Assembly (NCBI RefSeq): GCF_014190775.1
Contig: NZ_JACHVP010000002.1
Span: forward strand, 310,001-374,000
Direction of reading: 5' to 3'
Origin: Leifsonia aquatica
GTDB taxonomy: Bacteria; Actinomycetota; Actinomycetes; Actinomycetales; Microbacteriaceae
Length of the DNA: 64,000 nt
The notes below the pieces were generated by a model. The model was not told the origin of the DNA. It worked only from the letters and a program-made list of their open reading frames with translations, and searched no databases. Position 1 is the first letter of the stretch; every line of letters begins with the position of its first letter. Positions 26,711 to 36,254 of this stretch are shown piece after piece. The position numbers were made by a program, and so were the translations under genes.

Positions 26711-27676
26711 CTACCCCTCTGCGATCGCCGCGACCGCGAGGGCGGCGTAGACGTCGCCGAGGTCCCGCCCAGAGGCGGCGATCGCCTGCGGCATGATGGA
26801 GGTCTCCGTCAGCCCGGGGAGCACGTTGGCCTCAAGGAACCACGGCACCCCCGCGTCATCGACGATCAGGTCGATGCGGGAGAGATGACGCAGGCCCAGC
26901 GCCGTGTGGGCGGTGGAGGCCGCCTGTGCGACGGCCGCTGCGACCTCCGGGGACAGGCGCGCCGGCACGTAGAAGCGGGTCTCCCCCGCGTTGTACCGGG
27001 CGTCGAAGGTGTACTCGCCGTCGACCGGCTCGATCTCGACCGCGGGAAGCGCCTCGGCGCCGTCGCCGGTGTCGATCACGGCGACCGAGACCTCCACACC
27101 CTCGACCTTGCGCTCGATGAGCGCGACCTCGGAGTAGGTGTACGCATCGACCATCGCCCGCGGAAGCTCCTCTGCGGCGGTCACGATGGTGACGCCCTGT
27201 GCCGAGCCTCCCTGCGCCGGCTTGACCACGACGGGCATCCCGAGCCCGTCGATGATCGTCGCGAGGACGCTGTTGGCACCGAGTTCGCGGAACGTCTCCT
27301 TCGGCAAGGTGACTGCGTCCGGGGTCGCGACGCCGGCACGGGCGACCACGGTCTTCGCGGTCGGCTTGGACCACGCGAGGCGGGAGGCGTCCGTGCGCGA
27401 GCCGACGAACGGGATGCCGGTGAGCTCGAGCAGCGCCCGGAGGGCACCGTCTTCGCCGCTCGCCCCGTGCAGCGCGGGCCACACGACATCGGGGCGCGTC
27501 TCGGTCAGGAATCCGAGCAGGGCGCTGTCGGGCTCCCGGACGCTCACGCGGTGGCCCAGCGAGTTCAGGCCGTCGGCGACGCGGCGGCCGCTTCGCAGCG
27601 AGATGTCCCGTTCGTGCGAGATCCCGCCGGCGAGCACGACGATCTCCAGGGCTTCGGAGGCTTCTTTTTCTGCCAT
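26711..27676 (-). CDS. ddl: D-alanine--D-alanine ligase
   Basis: An ATP-grasp ligase of 321 residues making D-Ala-D-Ala for peptidoglycan precursors. Seen: VVLAGGISHERDISLRSG, HGASGEDGALRALLELTGIPFVGS, the ATP-binding MPVVVKPAQGGSAQGV, SEVALIERKVEGVEVSVAV, and C-terminal SRIDLIVDDAGVPWFLEANVLPGLTETS with the metal-binding Asp/Glu/Asn. The ATG at 27676 starts MAEKEASEALEIVV; the longer frame is not family-like. It lies 28 nt after the aminotransferase gene on the same strand. Substrate preference for D-Ala rather than D-lactate cannot be settled by eye. Confidence 0.92.
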   Translation of the reverse strand: MAEKEASEALEIVVLAGGISHERDISLRSGRRVADGLNSLGHRVSVREPDSALLGFLTETRPDVVWPALHGASGEDGALRALLELTGIPFVGSRTDASRLAWSKPTAKTVVARAGVATPDAVTLPKETFRELGANSVLATIIDGLGMPVVVKPAQGGSAQGVTIVTAAEELPRAMVDAYTYSEVALIERKVEGVEVSVAVIDTGDGAEALPAVEIEPVDGEYTFDARYNAGETRFYVPARLSPEVAAAVAQAASTAHTALGLRHLSRIDLIVDDAGVPWFLEANVLPGLTETSIMPQAIAASGRDLGDVYAALAVAAIAEG

Positions 27677-27704
27677 GATCAGCTCTTTCTTGTGGAGCGT
27701 GCGC

Positions 27705-29027
27705 TCAGCGCAGGTCGGTCGGCGGGTTGGCGCTGGTCCGGTTGGTGCGCGCTGCGGTGAGCGGGCCGGTGCCGGCGAAGGTGTCGAGCAGGTCCTGCTC
27801 GCCATTGATCACATTGGCGAGACGGCGGATCCCGACCCGGATGTTCTCCGGCGTGGGATAGCAGAACGAGAGGCGGATGTTCTGGGCGCCGGACCCGTCC
27901 GCGTAGAAGGCGGTGCCGGGCGTGTACGCCACGAGCTCGGTGACGGCACGCGGGAGCATCGCCTTGGAGTCGAGATGCGACGGCAGGGTCAGCCAGACGT
28001 AGAAGCCGCCGTTGGGGTTCGTCCAGCTGAGCTCGGGCAGGTGCTCCTCGAGCGCGGAGATCATCGCCTCCTTGCGCTCCCGGTACACCCCGCGGAAGGT
28101 GTCGATCTGACCCTTCCAGTCGGCGTCGCGCAGGTACTCCGAGATCACCAGCTGACTGAACGAGCTCGGGCTCAGCACGGCGGCCTCGTTCGCGAGGATG
28201 AGCTTCTCGCGGATGGCGTGCGGCGCGAGGGCCCAGCCCACCCGGAAGCCGGGAGCGAGCGTCTTCGAGAACGTGCCGAGGTAGACGACGCCCTCCTTCT
28301 CGACCGAGCGCATCGCCGCCGGCGGGCGCTCTCCGAAGTAGAGGAGGCCGTACGGGTTGTCCTCGAGCACCAGGATGTCGTTGGCCCGTGCGATCTCGAG
28401 GATCTCGAGGCGCCGCTCCCAGGAGAGCGTCACACCGGCCGGGTTGTGGAAGGTCGGCACCGTGTACAGGAACTTCACGCGTCGCCCCGCGGCCTTCAGG
28501 CGCGCGATGTGCTCGCGGAGCGCCTCCGGGATGAGTCCGTGCTCGTCCATCGGCACGTGGTCCACCTCGGCCTGGTACGACCGGAAGATCACCATCGCGG
28601 TGACGTAGCTCGGCCCCTCGGCGAGGACGACATCCCCCGGGTCGATGAAGAGCTTGCTGAAGAGCTCGAGCGCGTGCTGAGAGCCCGTCGTGACCACGAC
28701 GTCGTCCGCGCTGCCGCTGATGCCCTCCAGGGCCATCACGTCGAGGATCTGCTCCCGCAGCGCGGGCACGCCCTGGCCGGAGCCGTATTGCAGGGCGACA
28801 GGGCCTTGCTCGCGCATGACGCGGTCCATCGCGCCCACGACGAGGTCCTCGGGCAGCGCGGCGACGTAGGGCATGCCGCCGGCCAGTGAGACCACCTCGG
28901 GGCGGCTGGCGACGGCGAACAGGGCTCGGACCTCACTGGCGGCCAGGCCGCTGGTGCGCTGCGCGTAGTGGCTGTACCACGGGTCCAGATTGTTGCCCCG
29001 CTGTGGCGGGATGCCCTGTTCGGTCAC
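27705..29027 (-). CDS. PLP-dependent aminotransferase (fold type I, LysN/2-aminoadipate-like)
   Basis: A class I/II aminotransferase of 440 residues. Seen: ASRPEVVSLAGGMPYV, LQYGSGQGVPALREQI, VVTTGSQHALELFSKLF, the NPAG motif in FHNPAGVTLSWERR, EDNPYGLLYF, PLP-binding Lys in GTFSKTLAPGFRVGW, and C-terminal Arg region IRLSFCYP. This pattern fits 2-aminoadipate/LysN or valine-pyruvate-type enzymes and the effector domain of MocR proteins, without the helix-turn-helix domain. GTG start. Amino-acid substrate not determinable. It is encoded upstream of ddl, so a role in supplying a wall amino acid is possible but unsupported. Confidence 0.9.
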   Translation of the reverse strand: MTEQGIPPQRGNNLDPWYSHYAQRTSGLAASEVRALFAVASRPEVVSLAGGMPYVAALPEDLVVGAMDRVMREQGPVALQYGSGQGVPALREQILDVMALEGISGSADDVVVTTGSQHALELFSKLFIDPGDVVLAEGPSYVTAMVIFRSYQAEVDHVPMDEHGLIPEALREHIARLKAAGRRVKFLYTVPTFHNPAGVTLSWERRLEILEIARANDILVLEDNPYGLLYFGERPPAAMRSVEKEGVVYLGTFSKTLAPGFRVGWALAPHAIREKLILANEAAVLSPSSFSQLVISEYLRDADWKGQIDTFRGVYRERKEAMISALEEHLPELSWTNPNGGFYVWLTLPSHLDSKAMLPRAVTELVAYTPGTAFYADGSGAQNIRLSFCYPTPENIRVGIRRLANVINGEQDLLDTFAGTGPLTAARTNRTSANPPTDLR

Positions 29028-29109
29028 GAGTCATTCCATTTCTAGTGGCGTTTAGTCATGCTATTTGGGTGGTGCGCCCTGCGGAAAATCCGCGGGGCGC
29101 GGCGGATAC

Positions 29110-29148
29110 GAAAAAGACCCGCCCGGCGGGTGAGCGCCGGACGGGTCT
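29110..29148 (-). terminator. Terminator after trxA
   Basis: On the minus strand a 14-bp stem (29115-29128 with 29135-29148, one G-U) begins with AGACCCGTCCGGCG and is followed by TTTTT at 29115-29111, 17 nt past the trxA stop. Confidence 0.75.
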
Positions 29149-29165
29149 GCGAAGAGGCTGGTCGG

Positions 29166-29492
29166 CTACGCGAGGTAGGCGGCCAGGTCGGCTTCGAGGG
29201 CGGGCTTCGGCTTGGCGCCGATGACGGTCTTGACGACCTCTCCGCCCTGGTAGACCTTCATCGCGGGGATGGAGGTGATCTGGTACTTCGCAGCGGTCTG
29301 CGGGTTCTCGTCGACATTGAGCTTGACGATCTCGATCTTGTCGGAGTGCTCCGCCGCGATCTGGTCGAGGATCGGGCCGACGGCGCGACACGGGCCGCAC
29401 CACTCTGCCCAGAAGTCCACGAGGATGGTCTTCTCGTTGTTGAGGACGTCCTGCTCGAACGTCGCGTCCGTGACCGAACGTGCTGCTGACAT
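29166..29492 (-). CDS. trxA: Thioredoxin
   Basis: A small dithiol oxidoreductase of 108 residues in the cytoplasm, reduced by the adjacent TrxB. Seen: ILVDFWAEWCGPCRAVGP with the WCGPC active site, cis-Pro in ITSIPAMKVYQGGE, and a normal C-terminal helix. It lies 13 nt downstream of trxB; the pair forms the thioredoxin system operon, a conserved neighbour of murJ near actinobacterial origins. Confidence 0.98.
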   Translation of the reverse strand: MSAARSVTDATFEQDVLNNEKTILVDFWAEWCGPCRAVGPILDQIAAEHSDKIEIVKLNVDENPQTAAKYQITSIPAMKVYQGGEVVKTVIGAKPKPALEADLAAYLA

Positions 29493-29505
29493 TGTCTGTT
29501 TCTCC

Positions 29506-30492
29506 TTAGACGGTGGTCGAGAGTGAAAGGTCGCTGGAGGCGGGCTCGACCGCCTTCTCCAGCAGGTTCTGGGGGAGGGACGCGAGGAAGTGCTCCGCGT
29601 CGAGTGCGGCGACGGTGCCCGACGCCGCAGCCGTGACGGCCTGACGGTAGGTCGGGTCGATCACGTCGCCCGCGGCGAAGACACCGGGGAGGTTGGTCTT
29701 CGACGTGCGTCCGTCGACCGCGATGGTGCCTTCGGCCGTGAGGTCGAGCTGACCGTGGACGAGGTGGACGCGGGGGTCGTTGCCGATCGCGATGAAGAGG
29801 CCCTGGAGCTCCAGCTCGCTCTCCGCGCCGGTCTCGAGGTTGCGCAGCTTCACGTGCTGCACCTGCTCGCTGCCGCCGATGCCGACGACCTCCGAGTTCC
29901 AGACGAACTCGATCTTCTCGTTGGCGAAGGCGCGCTCCTGCATGATCTTGGAGGCGCGGAGGCTGTCGCGACGGTGGATGACGTAGACCTTGTCCGCGAA
30001 GCGGGTAAGGAAGTTGGCCTCCTCCATCGCCGAGTCGCCGCCGCCGACGACGGCGATCGTGCGCTCGCGGAAGAAGAACCCGTCGCAGGTGGCGCACCAC
30101 GAGACGCCGTGGCCGGACAGACGCTCTTCGTCCTCCAGGCCCAGCTTGCGGTACGCGGAACCGGTCGCGAAGATCACGGACAGTGCCTCGTGGACCGCGC
30201 CGGAGCCGAGCGTGACGGTCTTGACCTCGCCGGTCAGATCGACCGAGACGACGTCGTCGAGCACGACCTCGGTGCCGAACTTCTCGGCCTGGGCCTGCAT
30301 CTTGAACATGAGGTCGGGGCCCATGATCCCGTCGGGGAATCCGGGGAAGTTCTCGACCTCGGTGGTGTTCATCAGCTCGCCACCGGCCTCGACGGAGGAG
30401 GCGATCAGCAGCGGCTTCAGATTGGCGCGGGCCGCGTAGATGGCCGCGGTGTAACCGGCAGGGCCGGAACCGATGATGATGATCTGCCGCAC
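29506..30492 (-). CDS. trxB: Thioredoxin reductase
   Basis: An FAD- and NADPH-dependent enzyme of 328 residues that reduces thioredoxin. Seen: FAD-binding IIIIGSGPAGYTAAIYAARA, redox-active CATC in GVSWCATCDGFFF, NADPH-binding VVGGGDSAMEEANFL with HRRDSLRAS, and the C-terminal FAD motif GVFAAGDVIDPTYRQAV. The GTG at 30492 is chosen because the Rossmann motif starts there and AAGGAG lies 8 nt upstream. The following trxA is its substrate. Confidence 0.97.
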   Translation of the reverse strand: MRQIIIIGSGPAGYTAAIYAARANLKPLLIASSVEAGGELMNTTEVENFPGFPDGIMGPDLMFKMQAQAEKFGTEVVLDDVVSVDLTGEVKTVTLGSGAVHEALSVIFATGSAYRKLGLEDEERLSGHGVSWCATCDGFFFRERTIAVVGGGDSAMEEANFLTRFADKVYVIHRRDSLRASKIMQERAFANEKIEFVWNSEVVGIGGSEQVQHVKLRNLETGAESELELQGLFIAIGNDPRVHLVHGQLDLTAEGTIAVDGRTSKTNLPGVFAAGDVIDPTYRQAVTAAASGTVAALDAEHFLASLPQNLLEKAVEPASSDLSLSTTV

Positions 30493-30577
30493 GGCGGAAC
30501 TCCTTGACTGTCTGCAGTGCTCCCGGGACCGGAGGCACCGACCTGTAGAACACATCCTAGGCGGATGGTATTCCGTG

Positions 30578-32188
30578 TCACCCGCTGTGTGGAGTTCGGC
30601 GCCGAAGGCGGTCGAGGATTGGTCCGACTCCCGCTTCCAGGTCGCTCGAACGGAAGATCGCGAGGAATCCGACGTACACGACGAGCATCACGACGCCCAC
30701 GACAGCGGACGAGACGATGGCGCCGAGGATGCCGCTCACCGGGAAGGCGCCCGGCTCCACTCCCCCGAGCAGCACCAGGAAGCCCGCTCCGGCGATCATC
30801 GCGGCGAGGGCGGCCAGGAGGAACCGCCACAGCCCGCTGGCGATGCGGCGGCCGTCCACTCCCCCGACCCTGCGCCGGAGCAGCGCGAACGCGAGCACGG
30901 CCTGGATGACGCTCGCGATCGACACGACGAGGGCGACGGCCGCGGCGCGGAACTCGGGGCCGACGGTGAAGCAGGCCAGCACGCCGATCACGATCACGAT
31001 CGACTGCGCGACGGTGAAGAGGAACGGCGTGCGGGTGTCCCCCAGCGAGTAGAAGGCGCGCTGCGCCATGAAGACGAGCGAGAAGGGGACCAGCCCGACC
31101 AGATACGCGATGAGGACGAGGCCCAGGGACTGATAGCTGGAGGTGAACACGCGGGCGATGGGATACGCGACGACGATCAGCGCGGCCGACGAGAAGACGA
31201 TCAGGAACATGATCGACCGCGCCCCGCTGGAGAAGTCGGCGCGGAAGTCGGCGAGGGCGCCGCGGTGGGCGTGCTCAGCCATCCGCGTGTAGTAGGCGGT
31301 GACGATCGACACGGCGATGATGCCGTGCGGGAGCATGAAGATCAGCCAGGCGTTGTTCATGACGAACGAGCCCGCGTAGCCCTGGCCGGCCGAGTTCGAC
31401 ACGTTCAGCTCGATGAGGCCGGCGATCTGGGTCACGATCAGCATGCCGAACGTCCAGCCGGCGGCCTTGCCCGCGCTCCCGAGGTTGACGCCGCGCCAGC
31501 CGAAGTCGAATCGGAACCTCAGGCCGATGCGGCGCCAGAAGAAGAAGAGCACGAGGGCCTGCACTGCGATGCCGAGCGTCGCTCCCCCGGCCAGCAGGGC
31601 GATCATCCCGAGCGACCACGTGTCGTGCGGGTTGCCCGTCTTCGAGTACACGCCGAAGAGCAGGATGAAGCCGCCGAGCATGACGATGGCGACGACGTTG
31701 TTCAGCACCGGGGCCCAGGTGAACGGGCCGAACGACTTGCGGGCGTTGAGGACCTCGCCGAGCAGCGTGTACAGGCCGAGGAAGAAGATCTGCGGGAGCG
31801 ACCAGTAGGCGAAGGTCGTGGCGAGCTGCGCCTGCTCGCCGCGGAGGCCGTAGAGGCTCATGAGGAGGGGAGCGGCCACGGTCGCGACGACGGTCACACC
31901 GGCGAAGACGACCATCCCGAGCGTGACCAGTTTGTTGATGTACGCGCGGCCGCCGTCTGAGTTGACGGACGCTCGGACGATCTGCGGCACCAGGATGGCG
32001 TTCAGGATTCCCTGGGCGATGATCGCGTAGAGGCTGTTGGGCACCGACGTCGCGGTGCCGTAGGCGTTCGCCGCAAGGCTCAGCGTGCCGATGGCCTGCA
32101 CCAGCAGCCACGCCTTCGCGAAGCCGAGGATGCGCGAGACGAACGTTCCCGAGGCGAGCATGGCGCTGGCGCGCCCGATGCTAGCCAC
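30578..32188 (-). CDS. murJ: Lipid II flippase MurJ (MviN family)
   Basis: A MOP-superfamily membrane protein of 536 residues with about 14 membrane segments, which translocates lipid II for peptidoglycan synthesis. Seen: ASAMLASGTFVSRILGFAKAWL, SVPNSLYAIIAQGILNAILVPQIVRA (MurJ signature region), LPHGIIAVSIVTAYYTRMAEHA and FYSLGDTRTPFLF. There is no cytoplasmic pseudokinase domain, unlike the mycobacterial homologue. The GTG at 32188 overlaps the end of the DUF6049 gene by 8 nt with GGAGG 9 nt upstream; longer upstream frames are spurious. Confidence 0.94.
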   Translation of the reverse strand: MASIGRASAMLASGTFVSRILGFAKAWLLVQAIGTLSLAANAYGTATSVPNSLYAIIAQGILNAILVPQIVRASVNSDGGRAYINKLVTLGMVVFAGVTVVATVAAPLLMSLYGLRGEQAQLATTFAYWSLPQIFFLGLYTLLGEVLNARKSFGPFTWAPVLNNVVAIVMLGGFILLFGVYSKTGNPHDTWSLGMIALLAGGATLGIAVQALVLFFFWRRIGLRFRFDFGWRGVNLGSAGKAAGWTFGMLIVTQIAGLIELNVSNSAGQGYAGSFVMNNAWLIFMLPHGIIAVSIVTAYYTRMAEHAHRGALADFRADFSSGARSIMFLIVFSSAALIVVAYPIARVFTSSYQSLGLVLIAYLVGLVPFSLVFMAQRAFYSLGDTRTPFLFTVAQSIVIVIGVLACFTVGPEFRAAAVALVVSIASVIQAVLAFALLRRRVGGVDGRRIASGLWRFLLAALAAMIAGAGFLVLLGGVEPGAFPVSGILGAIVSSAVVGVVMLVVYVGFLAIFRSSDLEAGVGPILDRLRRRTPHSG

Positions 32189-34463
32189 GCGGGCCGTCCT
32201 CCGGCGTCGGCGGCTCGGGCGCATCTGTCGGTTCGGGCGCATCGGTCGGCTCGGCCGCGTCGGCGGCAGGAGTCTCCCCCTCTTCCTCCGGCCGGCGCTC
32301 CTTGCGTCGGCGCAGGATGTTGCGCACGATGCCGAAGCCGAAGAGCAGCACCAGCAGGACGCCCAGGATGAGGGCGCCGATGCCCTCCCAGTCGGCGTGG
32401 ACGTCGACGGTCACCGACGTGGGGTCGCCGATCGGGACGCCGGTGGGGCTGTAGAGGCGCAGGGAGAGCACCACCTGCCCGTTGCCGACCTTGGCCTTCA
32501 CCGGGATGAGGACCGTGGCACGGGAGTCCTGCGGGATGCGCTTCGTGGCGGTGTCGTCGATCTCGAGCCGGCTGTTCGACGGGGCCGCGGTGAGCGCGAC
32601 GGTCGCCGCCTCCCCCGTGAGCTCGTTGCTGACCGTGAACGGGATGGACCCCTGCGCGCTCACGAGATTGATGTTCTCGGTCGGCAGGATGCGGATGGAG
32701 TGGAGGGTCTTGACGGTCGACTTCTGCGACGCGGTGACAGCGGCCGTCCAGTCCGTGCGCGGGTTCTGCCAGGAGACGGCGAGCAGCGTCAGGAGCTGCG
32801 CTCGCACGTGCCCGGTGAGCGTCTCGGGGGCGTCGAGCACGGACGAGAACGCCCCGAGCGATGTTTCGTCGGCGAACAGGGCGCGGATCGAGTCGATGCG
32901 CGTCTGCGTTTCGGGGGCGTCCGTGAGTGTGAGCCCGGTCGACGGCGCTGCCGACGTCACGGAGTCGAGCGTCGACGGCGTTGCCCACGGCGAGGAGGAC
33001 AGTGCGTCGAGGGTCCGTTTGAGCTGGGTGCCGCTCGATGGCCAGGAGCGGTCGAGGCCGATGAGCAGGTGCCGTGGGTCGCCTCCCTCGGCCGTGATGA
33101 GCTGCAGCTGCGCGTTCAGCTTGCCCATCGCGGTGTTCCAGGCCACGTCGCTGGGGGCGGAGATCGCGGAGCGGAGGGCGTCGGAGAGTCGCTGATCGGA
33201 CGACACGACGCTGCTGCCGGTCGCCGTCACTGCGGCGTTCGGGGTCGAATCCAGATCGGCCGCGTTGGTGTTGTCGCCCGAGACGATCACGGTCGACAGA
33301 CCGGCCGCGGCCAACGGTGCCAGATCGGCGGCACGGGCCGTCTTGTCACCGGGCCACGCGATGCCGGTGAGCGAGAAGTCCCAGGCGGTCAGACCCTCCA
33401 GCGTGGGGAGGGTCGGCCCCGATGTCGGAGTGGGTGTCGGGGTGGGTGCGGAGGTGCCGGTCGTCGTGGGGGGCGCGACGGGCTCGCCGATGGAGGTCGG
33501 GGTCGGCGAGAAGTTCTTCGGATCGAGCGCGTAGGCGAAGGAGGTGGGCACCAGCGGCGCGGCGGCGCCGGCCTGGATCTGCCCGGTGGGGTCGGCGTCG
33601 CCGTAACCGAGTGAGAAGGTTTCGTTGGGGAGGACCGCGAGACGGCGCAGCCAGTCGACCGCCGTGGCCGGTGCGGCATTGCCGAGCGCGCGGATCGACG
33701 CGATGATCATCGGATCGATGCCCAGCGTGACGGCGCTGTGCCCCTCCAGGCCGTCGAGATCGCGGGTCAGGACGCCGTTCGCCGCCGTGTAGGTGGCGAG
33801 GTCGGCCGAGGAGATGAGGCCGTCTGAGGTGGAGGGGCTGACGATCGGCATCACGACGCCGATGCTCGAACGCGAACCGGTGTCGGCCGCGCTCCAGACG
33901 ACGGAGCCGCGCGCCTCCGTGGCGGTGGCGCCGGCGGAGACGGTCGCCCCGATGCCGAAGACCGCCGAATCCGGTCGCGTGCCGAACGGGATCGACGCGG
34001 GCGGGACGGTGACGCGCACGACGGTGCTCGTCCCGCTCTCCAGAGGAGCGAGCGTGGCCTCCCCGAGTGTCACGGGATTGGAGGCCGGGTCGGCCGATCC
34101 GAGCCAGTCCGTGAGGGACCCGCGCGATGCCATCGCCCGCGGGTCGAGCCACACCGACACCGTGCCGGTGGAGACGGGCGAGTCGGTCGGGTTGGAGACG
34201 GTCACCGAGACGGTGAGATCTTGCCCGGCGGCCAGCACGCCGGCGTTCTCGGCGGTGACGCTCGCGGTGAGCCCGGAGTCGGAGGCGGCGGACCTGGCCG
34301 TCGTCACCGCGGAATCCCTCGGTTCAGGCGCCGCCGACGCGGCCGTGGGCGTCGCGGCGAACAGCGCGGTCGCGGCGGCGAAGGCGGCGATGACCGTCGC
34401 AAGACGACCGGTCGCACGCCGGTGACGGGCACCCTGGAGGAGGGTGGGGTCGGCTGCGCTCAT
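32181..34463 (-). CDS. DUF6049 family secreted/membrane-anchored protein
   Basis: A 760-residue envelope protein of unknown function, the usual upstream partner of murJ in actinobacteria. Seen: an N-terminal signal sequence (LATVIAAFAAATALFAATPTAASA, about 20-45), a long extracellular region with beta-rich segments, a Pro/Thr-rich insert (about 330-350), a C-terminal membrane segment (about 697-718, GALILGVLLVLLFGFGIV), a basic stop-transfer RRRKERR and a repetitive Pro/Asp/Glu tail (EPTDAPEPTDAPEPP). It is coupled to murJ by an 8-nt overlap, so a role in cell-wall synthesis or MurJ control is a reasonable inference. Confidence 0.88.
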   Translation of the reverse strand: MSAADPTLLQGARHRRATGRLATVIAAFAAATALFAATPTAASAAPEPRDSAVTTARSAASDSGLTASVTAENAGVLAAGQDLTVSVTVSNPTDSPVSTGTVSVWLDPRAMASRGSLTDWLGSADPASNPVTLGEATLAPLESGTSTVVRVTVPPASIPFGTRPDSAVFGIGATVSAGATATEARGSVVWSAADTGSRSSIGVVMPIVSPSTSDGLISSADLATYTAANGVLTRDLDGLEGHSAVTLGIDPMIIASIRALGNAAPATAVDWLRRLAVLPNETFSLGYGDADPTGQIQAGAAAPLVPTSFAYALDPKNFSPTPTSIGEPVAPPTTTGTSAPTPTPTPTSGPTLPTLEGLTAWDFSLTGIAWPGDKTARAADLAPLAAAGLSTVIVSGDNTNAADLDSTPNAAVTATGSSVVSSDQRLSDALRSAISAPSDVAWNTAMGKLNAQLQLITAEGGDPRHLLIGLDRSWPSSGTQLKRTLDALSSSPWATPSTLDSVTSAAPSTGLTLTDAPETQTRIDSIRALFADETSLGAFSSVLDAPETLTGHVRAQLLTLLAVSWQNPRTDWTAAVTASQKSTVKTLHSIRILPTENINLVSAQGSIPFTVSNELTGEAATVALTAAPSNSRLEIDDTATKRIPQDSRATVLIPVKAKVGNGQVVLSLRLYSPTGVPIGDPTSVTVDVHADWEGIGALILGVLLVLLFGFGIVRNILRRRKERRPEEEGETPAADAAEPTDAPEPTDAPEPPTPEDGPRG

Positions 34464-34543
34464 GCGACGACGCGCGATCCCTGCTCGGCCTCCATGACGA
34501 CGATTCTAGATGCCACCCCCTGAGAGGCCGGCCAGCACGCCCG

Positions 34544-34549
34544 TAAACT
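34544..34549 (+). promoter_or_regulatory. -10 element of the CCA-adding enzyme gene (leaderless)
   Basis: TAAACT, 8 nt before the ATG at 34558. The alternative ATG at 34552 would lie upstream of the expected transcription start. Confidence 0.45.
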
Positions 34550-34557
34550 GGATGACC

Positions 34558-35982
34558 ATGCAGAGCGTCGCCGAATCCCTCGAACGTCTCGGCGACCTCG
34601 CGGCTTCGCCCACGGTCGCCCGACTCGCCTCCCTCTTCGCGGCGGCGGGCTACGAGCTCTCGCTCGTCGGGGGCCCTGTTCGCGACGCCCTGCTCGGGCG
34701 CGCCGTACACGATCTCGACTTCACCACCGACGCCCGTCCGGACGACATCCTGAAGGTCGTCTCCCCCCACGCCGACGCCGTGTGGGACATCGGGCGCCAG
34801 TTCGGCACGATCGGCGCGCGCTTCGGCGACGACACGGTCGAGGTCACCACGTACCGGAGCGACAGCTACGACGGCGAGACCCGCAAGCCGGACGTCGTGT
34901 TCGGGGACTCGCTGGAGGGCGACCTCCTGCGCCGGGATTTCACCGTGAACGCGCTCGCGCTGCGGATCCCGGAGGTCCGCCTCGTCGATCCGTCGGGCGG
35001 GGTCGAGCACCTCATGCAGCGCATCATCACCACTCCGTCGAGCCCGGAGATCTCGTTCGGCGACGACCCGCTCCGGATGCTGCGCGCGGCGCGGTTCGCC
35101 GCCCAGCTCGGCTTCGCGGTCGACGACGCCACGGTCGACGCGATGACCCGGATGGCCGAGCGCATCCGCATCATCAGCGCGGAGCGCGTGCGCGACGAAC
35201 TCACCAAGCTGCTCTGCGCCGACGACCCACGCCCCGGCATCGAGCTGCTGGTGCAGACCGGGCTGGCCGACGAGGTGCTGCCCGAGGTGCCCGCCCTGCG
35301 GCTGGAGGTGGACGAGCACCACCACCACAAGGACGTCTATCAGCACAGCCTCACGGTGCTGGAGCAGGCCATCGGCTACGAGAAGGAGCGCCACCCGGGC
35401 GAGGCGCCCGACCTCGTGCTGCGTCTCGCCGCGATCCTCCATGACATCGGCAAGCCAGCGACGCGTCGGTTCGAGCCGGGCGGAGCCGTCAGCTTCTACC
35501 ACCACGATGTCGTCGGGGCGAAGCTGGCGAAGAAGCGGCTGACGGCGCTCCGCTTCGACAAGGCGACCGTCGAGGCCGTGGCGCGCCTGATCGAGCTGCA
35601 CCTCCGCTTCTTCGGGTACGCCGACGCGAGCTGGACCGACTCGGCCGTGCGCCGCTACGTGCGCGACGCCGGGGCGCAGCTCGAGCGCCTCCACATGCTC
35701 ACCCGGGCGGACGTCACGACCCGCAACCGGCGCAAGGCCGACCGGCTGGGCTTCGCCTACGACGACCTCGAGCAGCGCATCCGCGAGCTCCAGGAGCAGG
35801 AGGAGCTGGACGCGGTCCGTCCGGACCTCGACGGCCAGCAGGTGATGAGCATCCTCGGCATCGCGCCCGGGCGTGAGGTCGGGCAGGCGATGAAGTTCCT
35901 CCTGGAGCTGCGGCTCGACGAGGGCCCGCTGGGCGAGGAGGAGGCGACGCGGCGCCTGCTGGCGTGGTGGGCCGCCCGCTGA
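34558..35982 (+). CDS. cca: CCA tRNA nucleotidyltransferase
   Basis: A class II nucleotidyltransferase of 474 residues that adds or repairs the 3' CCA of tRNAs; needed here because neither tRNA in the window encodes CCA. Seen: YELSLVGGPVRDALLG, metal-binding DLDFTTDARP, RRDFTVNALAL, SFGDDPLRMLRAARFAAQLGF, and a C-terminal HD domain (HHHHKDVYQHSLTVLE, ILHDIGKPATR). Start: the ATG at 34558 is preferred because a TAAACT -10 element lies 8 nt upstream; the ATG at 34552 would add two residues. Divergent from the DUF6049-murJ operon, as in other actinobacteria. Confidence 0.95.
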   Translation: MQSVAESLERLGDLAASPTVARLASLFAAAGYELSLVGGPVRDALLGRAVHDLDFTTDARPDDILKVVSPHADAVWDIGRQFGTIGARFGDDTVEVTTYRSDSYDGETRKPDVVFGDSLEGDLLRRDFTVNALALRIPEVRLVDPSGGVEHLMQRIITTPSSPEISFGDDPLRMLRAARFAAQLGFAVDDATVDAMTRMAERIRIISAERVRDELTKLLCADDPRPGIELLVQTGLADEVLPEVPALRLEVDEHHHHKDVYQHSLTVLEQAIGYEKERHPGEAPDLVLRLAAILHDIGKPATRRFEPGGAVSFYHHDVVGAKLAKKRLTALRFDKATVEAVARLIELHLRFFGYADASWTDSAVRRYVRDAGAQLERLHMLTRADVTTRNRRKADRLGFAYDDLEQRIRELQEQEELDAVRPDLDGQQVMSILGIAPGREVGQAMKFLLELRLDEGPLGEEEATRRLLAWWAAR

Positions 35983-36167
35983 GGCGCTGAGCCCTCCACA
36001 AACTGTGGCTGCGCGGAGTTCTCCACGGATCTTCGGGCACCCGCACCCGCGCGGGATGCGGCGGCGATGCTGAGGGCATGACGAACCTCCTCGACTCCCC
36101 CGCCACTCAGCTCCCCACCCCCGGCTGGCATGTTCACGCCCCGTCCGGTACCATTGGAAAGTTGCCT

Positions 36168-36226
36168 GGGCAGAACTCTGCCCGCACAACCGATGTACAA
36201 CCCTCCTGCTGCAGACCGTCTGCAGC
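36168..36226 (+). promoter_or_regulatory. Structured leader of rpsF, possible S6:S18 autoregulatory element
   Basis: Two hairpins lie in the 272-bp gap before rpsF: GGGCAG-AACT-CTGCCC (36168-36183) and GCTGCAGA-CCG-TCTGCAGC (36208-36226). The second exposes CCG in its loop. The known rpsF leader motif of other bacteria uses a CCG trinucleotide to bind the S6:S18 complex. A match is suggested, not proven. The remainder of the gap shows no gene. Confidence 0.4.
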
Positions 36227-36254
36227 CGCTGAGACCAAGGGAGGTGGGTTAGTC

